A DNA stretch of 64,000 bases, taken from positions 27,048,272 to 27,112,271 of the forward strand of contig NC_081405.1 in the NCBI RefSeq assembly GCF_030272615.1, in the 5' to 3' direction. Position numbers and translations under genes: made by a program. This DNA comes from Cryptomeria japonica. Taxonomy: Eukaryota; Streptophyta; Pinopsida; Cupressales; Cupressaceae. Below the pieces are notes generated by a model, which was not told the origin of the DNA, ran no database searches, and worked only from the letters and a program-made list of their open reading frames with translations. This document shows, in pieces, positions 57,045 through 64,000 of this stretch. The stretch's first letter is position 1, and each line of letters begins with the position of its first letter.

Positions 57045-58066
57045 AGTATCCCGAAACCCTGGAGGTGTCCTGTGTCTTTTGTTCTTTTTCTTTTTCTGTG
57101 CACTTTGAAACCCCATAATCTCGAGATCTCGAACTACATCTATTTGCCTTGTTTCTTTTTTTGTTTTGGCTTCAGAATTTTGGGTTTTCAAAAGTTTGAG
57201 GTGCCTTTGTTTTGTTGTCTTTGGAACTTTGAGATATTGAAATCCTGAAGTTCCCCACCTTTTATTCGCATGTGAAGGACCTCGGAACCTCAAAATATCG
57301 AGATCCCGAAGTCCTTTGTGTGTTGCTTTTTTTGTTCCTTTTGTGAGGGCATCGAAATCTCGGGTTCCCAAAATCTTGAGCCTTCTAGTTTTTTTCATTT
57401 GTTGGAGCTATGAAACCCTGAATCCTGGGATCCCAAGTTCTACTTGTTTTGTCTGTCTTCTCTTCAGAGTCTCAAGGTCAATTGCCTTTCAACCTCAAAA
57501 CCCCGAGATCTCGAAACCTCGAAGCGTGTCACGCCTAGATCCGGGTGGTTGCCAAGGGGCATAAACATCCTTTCCTACGTCATTTTGCTCATTTTGTGCG
57601 CTCTCTTTCATCTGAGAACTCTACATTCCCAGTGACCTAGGTGTTTTTTGTTGTGCACTTTAGTGTCCTCCCTCCTTTGTCTAGGTGGGTTTTTCTTCCC
57701 ACCTTGTGTTTTAGCTTAGGGTTTTTCTTGTTTCTTTTGTTTTCAGTTTTAGTCTAGGGTTTTTTTTTTAATAAGTTAATTTGATAGTTTTGGCCCTTTG
57801 TCAATTTTCTTTCCTGCCCTGGAGGTTTAGCTCCCTTCGTGGGATCTCATGTTATCGAGATCTCGGGCCTTTCCCCTTTTTCGATTTGATGCTCTTCAGA
57901 ACCCCGAGTTCCTGAGATTACGTAAAGAACCTTGGCTCATCTCTTTTGTACTTCGGAACCCCAAGTTCCTGAGATTACGTAAAGAACCTTGGCTCATCTC
58001 TTTTGTACTTCAGAACCCCATAACCCCAGAGTCTCAAAGTATGGTTCTTGAAGTTGGATTTTCTAC
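57045..58066 (+). repeat. Diffuse array of CTCGAGATCCCGAAG-like motifs, part 1
   Basis: Variants of GAACCCCGAGTTCCTGAGAT and ATCTCGAAACCTC recur roughly every 50-60 bp (for example near 57050, 57110, 57290, 57360, 57500, 57850 and 57900). Two 57-bp units at 57894-57950 and 57951-58007 are almost identical, with a third begun at 58008. Many motifs are palindromic around TCGA or GATC. Short ORFs on either strand here come from the repeats and are not called as genes. Confidence 0.75.
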
Positions 58067-59278
58067 TGTAAAGTGGGAAATTGGATCCTAGGGACTCCCC
58101 ACCTAGGAGAGAGAAAGGAAGCCACTAGGATGATTTTCACTTGGGAATAACTTTATATTCCAAAGAGGGGCTTGAATCCGCTAGATCCAAATCCGAGGTA
58201 AACAAGGATGTGAATTCTGAGTGGATTGCAAATGGTTAAAGTGTGATTTACCCTCTTTTGTAAATAAGAAAGTTGACTTGTTGACTATGTGGAAAATTGG
58301 TAGGAAATGAGTGAAATGAGGAGCTACTAGTTCGGGATCACGTTGTAAATTTGGACCTGAGCTAATTAGACTAATGTGGATCTTCCCTGCAAATTTGGAG
58401 AAAAGTCGTCGAGACCATGGTGGGAATGTACATAGTCCACCATAAAAACTTCGAAATGAAAAGGGTTCTTCTGTCCCTGCAAATGAAGCCCAAACCTGCA
58501 ACTACAATTGTGCACCTGCAACCTACAGATAGAAAATAGAAGAAAGGGGGGTTGTGGATAGGGGTTTTCCTTAGTAAAACCTCAGTTGAGGAATCAACCT
58601 TGAAAGAAAGTAATTGCAAATGCTTGAATCTAAACAATGAAAATGTATACCTTGTAGATCTGCAACTTGTTGATGATGATTGCTTTGCTTCTTGAATGTA
58701 ACCACAAATGTTGTATGAAATGGCATGTAACATGACAAAACCCTAACACACACACATGCTTGCAAATGGATGTTGTAATGTTTCTCCAATGGATGAATGA
58801 AGAAGACTTGAATGCTTGATGATGACCTTGAAATCTTGTATCTTCTTCTTATGCCTATTATCTCGTATCATGTGTTTATTTGTCCTCTATCCATCCATGA
58901 ATGAGGGTATTGAATTCCCTTTTATACATGCCTTAAGGATTAACTTTCAACCACCAAAGGTCGACAAAGAGGAATCGCAAACCCCGAAGACAAATTATGC
59001 ATAGGAGATCGGGCAGACCGAACATAGAGCCACCCTAAGAGGTGAGGATAGGGGCGCCACACCCCTATCCTAGGAGGACAGGGGCACCACACCACTATCC
59101 TATCCTATTTTGGGGCTCAGACAGGGTCTAAAGAATACACAACACATGAAGGAGAAAGAGTGAAGGGGTGGAAATGCATAAATAGGTCTCAGTTAGGGAA
59201 GAAGATGTCGTCGCCAAGGTTAGGACCCAAAATGTGGTTAAAATTGCAGGGATCGCAATTTTATGACACTACAGTTAC
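58067..59278 (-). repeat. Solo LTR (minus strand)
   Basis: 1,212 bp. The minus strand begins TGTCATAAAATTGCGATCCC and ends CCCACTTTACA. CTAC flanks both sides (58063-58066 and 59279-59282). A minus-strand TATAAAAGGG box lies at 58917-58926. There is no internal region. It interrupts the repeat array, which joins up when it is removed. The family is not determined; the style resembles gypsy LTRs. Confidence 0.8.
58917..58926 (-). promoter_or_regulatory. TATA box of the solo LTR
   Basis: Minus strand TATAAAAGGG, well placed inside the LTR. If active it would drive transcription toward lower coordinates. Confidence 0.65.
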
Positions 59279-59640
59279 CTTCCACACTTCAGGATTCCAA
59301 AATCCCAAAATTCAGAGTGCTTTTAGTGTATCCCTATTGCACTTCAGAATCTCAAGTTCTTGAGATCCCAAAGAACTTTTAAAGATATCCCTCTCACGAC
59401 TTCGGAGCCTCGAGTTCCTGAGATTCCAAAGCTTGGCCTCGTTGAACTTTTTTTATTTCCCCTTTAGCATTTAGAGATCTCAGGATCCCGAATGGTGAGC
59501 TTATGGTACCTCCTCTTCAGGACTCTGAAATCCTAGGATTTCGAACTCATGCTTCAGGTTTGTGAAAGGTTTCTTCTGGACCTATAACCTTAGAACCTTA
59601 GGATTCTGGAGTTCGCTGCTTTTAAAATGAATTTCTAAGG
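59279..59640 (+). repeat. Diffuse motif array, part 2
   Basis: Continues 57045-58066 after the solo LTR, with GATTCCAAAATCCC, CTCAAGTTCTTGAGATCCC, CTCGAGTTCCTGAGATTCC, GATCTCAGGATCCCGAA and ATCCTAGGATTTCGAA, spaced ~55-60 bp. It stops shortly before the ATG at 59681. Confidence 0.75.
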
Positions 59641-59680
59641 TACTAGTTATACACTTTGTTTTGAAATTTAAAGGGCTCTT

Positions 59681-62076
59681 ATGGAAGCAACAACAACCCC
59701 AAGGAGGAGGACCAAGAATGAGATTAAACTCAAGAAGAATCCCATCACCATGAAATATCAGTATAAGGGCCAAAAATTGGTTTCAAAGTTTGAAAATGAG
59801 GTACAATGGGTCACAGACATGAAGATAGGATACATTGAATTAGAGGAAAACAAGACAGAAGTATCTAGTCAAAACCCAAATGTTGCATACAAGAGAATCA
59901 GGTGATCAAGACTCGTAGAAGCTACTATTTTTCCACAAGTAGTCTAGTCTCCAGAATTGATATTGGCAGTTGCTCAACATTATAACAAAGACACCAAGAA
60001 ATATGTGGACACCAAGGGGAATGTGATGGTAGATCTTTCACCCGACATGCTTGCTATGACCTTCTGTATCCCAAAATATGACAAGGTCATGTAGACAATA
60101 GAGGAACAAGTTGTCCAAATCTTCAACAAGAATATAGTAAATAACAAACATCACACAAATGAAGTATGGCTCAATGAATCTAGAAAATCAAGCTTGAAGG
60201 CAACAAACAATATCTTAAGGGTATATTTCAGAGGCACACCATGCAACTTGATTATCATTCTCATCAAAGCCTTCAGAAAGGAGGATGTCAAGCATTACCA
60301 TTTGTGGATGTTTCATTCCATCTACACCATCCTTAAGGGGAAAGAATATTTTGATTGGGCACAAATCATATCGGATAATATTCATGAACAAATGTGCAGT
60401 GTACTTTAGACTAAAAGATTCTTTATGACTTCCTATGTGATATGGATGGTTGTCAGAAGTGGCATTTATCTAGGGTTAAACACTAAACGCAGATTAGGGG
60501 AAGGACCTAAACTACAAAAAGTGTGGGAGTATTATACTTAGTTTCCCATTCAACAAACCAAGAGCCATTTTAAAAGGATTAATGATGCTTTCATATATGC
60601 AGTTATCTACAAGTTAACAGGTGATGTAGGATATCGTCTATCTACTGAGGCAATGAGATCGATAGAAGAATGGGGAACATGGCTCATTCAGAACCAACGG
60701 TCCACCTACATCCGACTAAGTGGATTGACAGGTAATCCTTTCTTGCTCCCTTGCTATTGTAGCAACAAGATTAGTCTTTTAGAGTATTCAAGATAAATAG
60801 TAGGGGTTCAAGGCCTCATGACTCAAAAGAACAAAATAGGAGTAACATTCCCAATTGTCCTTAAATACTATAAGTGCCACAATTTACAGATTGCAAAAAT
60901 GACAATTCATGAGTTGTAGGACCTATGGCTCAAATATTTTTCTTATGCTTGACCATGATATGATCCATTTGGAGAGCTCAAGGCAATGATTCCAGTCTAA
61001 TATGAAGGACATGTACCTTCCTTGGAGGACTACATGATAGTTTTGAAGCTAGAAAGAAATGACATTATAGATTGACCGCCTATTAGATGAGGGAGTTTTA
61101 TTTGTAAAGAAACATCCCCAAGGATTTTAGAGATTATGAGAAAGCCCTGGACCCAACTTACAAGGAAGTGAAGATGGATTAGAGACCTCTCTCTCTAATA
61201 AGATGGTCAAAAAAGGAGAATGTGAACATTAATGATGTTTCTGAAAATGTTGTTGAAAGAAGCAAACAATGGCTAAGTCTTAGGCTTCGGGTAACTGCAA
61301 CAAGAGAAAAGAAGAAAAATAAAGCCATCGGTAACCCCCAATCAAAAGATGCTCAAGGAGTATGTCAGAAGGACAAGATCTGAGTCAAGAAAACACACTC
61401 AGGTATGGATAAAGAAGCTCCTACGCTTGCCATTAAAAAAAGAGCTAATGAGGCAACTAGATGAGAAAATGAAAGAGTCATAGTTTTTGAAAATAGTGGT
61501 TGAGCATGGAATAACCACTAGATTGCTTGTTGTACCTCAAGAATAGGTTGTCCTAATTGTGTCTACAATTGGTATGACCCCAGTGGAAGGAACATCACAA
61601 GGACTAGACCCAGTAGAGGCTTCTTCTTCTCATGCCCCTATAGCATCCACAAATCCAACTCATGAACGAGTGACTATTCACAACATTGAGTTAGATTCAG
61701 ATGAGGATAATGAGCCTATTTCATTAATAGAATGTAGGAAGAGGGAAAATCCACTGCAAAGATAGGCTACCTCCAAGAAATATTTAGGAGAACCAATGCT
61801 AATTTAGGTGCCTACCATTCACCAAGATGAGTAGCCCGCTCAAACACTTGTTGATGAACCTAGAAAGACCAAACAATTGAGACTACTCAAACACAGGTAT
61901 ATGAAGTGTAAGTAGAAGCTATGTAAGTGGATGAACAAGATGAGCGGATGGTGCTCACACCACAAGATCAAGAGAAACTCCTCAAAAAATTGGAGGGAAG
62001 CCAAGGAAAACAACAAGATGATGTGAGTAAAGAGGTTTTTGAATAAGAGGTAAGTGAGAAGTTAGAGGAATTAGCC
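59681..62076 (+). pseudogene. Unfamiliar ORF, family member 2 (homologous to 48721-52360)
   Basis: The ATG at 59681 opens frame 2, which holds for most of the length with many stops (59903, 59948, 60092, 60407, 60539 and several after 60790). A second frame is used around 61135-61400. Collinear blocks shared with member 1 are: LAVAQHYNKDTKKYVDTKGN near 59965 (member 1 IALNYDPVTRS), FDWAQIISDNIHE near 60350 (FDYASFIADAIH), LTGNPFLLP near 60725 (FRGTPFLLP), GVTFPIVL near 60840 (GTIFPIV), and EKALDPTY near 61140 (KKALDFV...YDP). Spacings agree within ~60 bp. The C-terminal half is Lys/Glu-rich as in member 1. It ends at an LTR start. Function unknown; dead copy, more decayed than member 1. Confidence 0.75.
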
Positions 62077-63222
62077 TGTAGACACTTAAAAATAATTATT
62101 TAAATTTCCTTGCATAATTAATTTATTAATTGTGCCAATTCCTATTCCTTCTCAATATTAATTAAATATAATTAATGTTGTCACTATAGTTTGTTGATTG
62201 ATTTATTTAATTAATCAATCCACCTTCATTCTTCTAAAAATCCCTAATATTAAGTCTCCCTAATTTCAATTAATTAATTAATCTAGGCGATTCCTACAAA
62301 TCACTTTTTTCCTAATCCATCATTAACCTAATGAATTCTTCTAGAAGCCCCCTAATCTCACTTATCATTATTCTTCTAATTTTTAACTCCCTCCACTCAT
62401 TCTCTCTCCTAGTCAAATCCTCCTACAAATCTCATCTACCCTAATCCCACCTAATCATTCTTCTAATCTCTCTCCTAATGAGTTGCTAGTGGCTAATCAT
62501 CATGATTAGCCACAAAGTCAACTCCTTGTCCCTTTCATCCAACCACCTTCCTTAAATGCTCTTTTTCCTAGGTAAATGTGAGGATTTTCAAAATTTCACA
62601 TTCCTCTAGGCATCCCCATCCCTCAAGGAATATTTTATTCCTTTCTCTTCCCTAGGCACATTGGGAAGTCTTCCCAATGAGCCTTGAGGAGTGTGGAGAC
62701 AAAAAATGCCTTTAAGGCATATCTCTTGGTCTCCACACTTCTCTTGTCACCTCCTCTTGGGCCATGTATGGGCTCACAAGAAATCCTGACCCTTCATCTT
62801 GGGTCAATCCTAGCCCTCCATTTCTCCTCCTCTCCTCCTATAAATTGAGGACTCCATCCCCTATTTTCTCATCTCCAAATCTTGTAAGTGCATGCTGCTA
62901 ATTTGCTTAGTGAAATCTATCTAGATACCCAAAATCTAGCCAAATCATCCCCACTTGCATACTTAGCCATTTTGATCATCATCCACAACTTCACTCTTCC
63001 ATCCATCTATCCATATCCATCCTCATTTGTGCACACATTAAAGAGCCAACCACATATCTACATTGGACCAATCCAATCAAGCTAAGGAGAGGAGCATTCT
63101 TGGCTTCATCAATAGTCCAAATTGGAGGAACAAGAGAACTGTCTTGTCAAGGTATAATAGATTGTTGTTTTATGTCTTTTATTTCTATGTTTTGTGCTTT
63201 GATTTGAATTGACAATCTAACA
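62077..63222 (+). repeat. Tat/Ogre-like LTR
   Basis: Starts TGTAGACAC and appears to end TCTAACA (63222), about 1,146 bp. It has AT-palindromic runs near 62090-62290, as in the LTR at 7288, and a TATAAAT box at 62839. The flanking bases do not show a clear target-site duplication. No PPT precedes it, and what follows is late protease sequence, not a PBS and gag. It may therefore be a solo LTR or a rearranged edge. Confidence 0.6.
62839..62845 (+). promoter_or_regulatory. Putative TATA box of the LTR
   Basis: TATAAATTGAGGAC after a CTCCTCCTCTCCTCC pyrimidine run. Confidence 0.6.
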
Positions 63223-63229
63223 TTGCATC

Positions 63230-64000
63230 AAGATATTTTCCCTTGGTCCAAAAGCATCAGCTATAGTAGAAAAAATAGGTTACAAAGGACACGACTTGGG
63301 ACCAGAGAAGAAAGGAAGAAAAGCACCCATAAATCCTATCTCTTACAAGTATAATAGGGGCTTGGGGTACACTCCAGTGCCTAAGATCACTATCACTGGT
63401 GCCCCTTCAAATTCTTCTTTGGATATCGAAGACTCTAACAAAGAGGAGTTCCATGAAATGCCTTTTGAATATGAAGACGACATCTTCTTTGACACCCACA
63501 TCAACACCATCACTCTAATAACCCCTCCCATTTCACACGAGCTACATCTTGTCCATCCCAAACTCATAGACTAGGGCCAACGAGACAAACCCACTTTATA
63601 TATCTACGCCAATGATAACACTCTCATTACTCTCCTGACTATGCGAAATTTGGAAGACTGCAACAGAGTACATGAGATTCAACTGCATGAAAAGGGATAC
63701 TTTGGTAGTTTGGTTAATGCCCTTAGTCACAAAAAAGAATAAAAAGAAAAAACATGATTCCCTAGGTGAAAACCCCTCCGAGGCACCTTTGGATGAGCAA
63801 AAAGTAAAAAAAAAGGGCGTATCTGAAAGTGAAAATTTGGAAAAGGCACTTGAGGATGAGGGACTTGACCTCCCTACCATTGGTCATCTTCCACAAGACA
63901 GGTCAAATTTGTTAATAGAGGAAACAAACAGTATCAATATGGGCACCAAATACATTCCAAAATACGTGCTCATTGCCAAGTCCCTCGCGGATCAATAAAA
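63230..64000 (+). pseudogene. Gypsy pol fragment: protease end and pre-RT linker, runs off the window
   Basis: Frame 2 from about 63230 reads VEKIGYKGHDLGPEKKGRK, then YNRGLGYTPVP. This is a glycine-rich G-patch-like segment of the kind found after the protease in plant Tat/Athila-type elements. An acidic linker (EEFHEMPFEYEDD) and a stop at 63572 follow. Past a frame change (63672-63998), a charged linker leads to LPTIGHL and NSINMGTKYIPKYVLIAKSLADQ, matching the conserved phrase just before reverse transcriptase in such elements. RT itself would lie beyond 64000. Confidence 0.65.

Noticed and set aside
57030-57398. Lys/Arg-rich 122-residue minus-strand ORF
   Set aside because: Composition follows the repeat array (TCGAGATC-type motifs). 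No domain, no start context, and the frame is lost in neighbouring repeats.
57849-58091. 80-residue ORF with repeated peptide RLRKEPWLISFVL
   Set aside because: The peptide repeat is a by-product of the 57-bp DNA repeat, whose length is a multiple of three.
58181-58733. Two overlapping minus-strand ORFs of 106 and 120 residues
   Set aside because: They lie inside the solo LTR in two frames without known motifs, and are probably chance ORFs in U5/R sequence.
1-64000. Host genes, tRNA, rRNA or organelle DNA
   Set aside because: I scanned the sequence by eye for conserved tRNA boxes, rRNA segments, plastid genes and exon-like domains, and every convincing protein motif belonged to mobile elements or the unfamiliar ORF family.

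Overview
This is nuclear DNA of a plant with a large, retrotransposon-packed genome. A gymnosperm such as a conifer would fit: long decayed LTR elements, a 4-kb chromovirus LTR and heavy C-to-T/G-to-A decay. The sequence alone does not fix the species. I see no intact host gene, no tRNA or rRNA gene and no prokaryotic feature. Nearly everything is LTR-retrotransposon sequence, nested and broken by stops and frameshifts.

Layout. (1) 1-8.1 kb: a 5'-truncated Ty3/gypsy element of Tat/Ogre-like type (+). It has gag, protease and the integrase tail but no RT-RNaseH-integrase core. Its 3.3-kb 3' untranslated region carries an antisense plant-mobile-domain ORF and minisatellites, then a PPT and an LTR. 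(2) 8.1-18.6 kb: one chromovirus (+) split into three pieces by a minus-strand Ty1/copia element (9.09-15.59 kb) and by a solo LTR of a related copia family (16.17-17.39 kb). (3) 18.6-22.8 kb: no recognisable gene. (4) 22.8-31.1 kb: a minus-strand chromovirus remnant (LTR, PPT, chromodomain) with a second, complete but decayed, copia element inserted in its LTR (23.69-30.72 kb). (5) 31.1-36.0 kb: an LTR remnant and an ~800-bp tandem duplication in AT-rich DNA. (6) 37.07-56.0 kb: a full-structure Tekay/Del-like chromovirus (+) with 4.05-kb LTRs. It is flanked by a 1,048-bp direct duplication rather than a short target-site duplication. Its 3' LTR is interrupted by a 6.08-kb insertion encoding an unfamiliar protein of ~1,200 residues. 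(7) 57.0-62.1 kb: a diffuse repeat array, interrupted by a solo LTR, leads into a second decayed member of the same unfamiliar protein family. (8) 62.1-64 kb: a Tat-like LTR followed by a gypsy protease-end/pre-RT fragment that runs off the window.

The most unusual content is the pair of collinear, non-gag/pol ORFs (48.7-52.4 kb and 59.7-62.1 kb). One lies in a discrete mobile unit with TG...CA-like ends but no visible LTRs. Also notable are the large duplication flanking the Tekay element and an array of small hairpins with compensating changes near the end of its LTR.

All coding regions read as pseudogenes. Translations, boundaries and similarities were judged by eye. Family names rest on domain motifs, and percent identities are rough impressions, not alignments.
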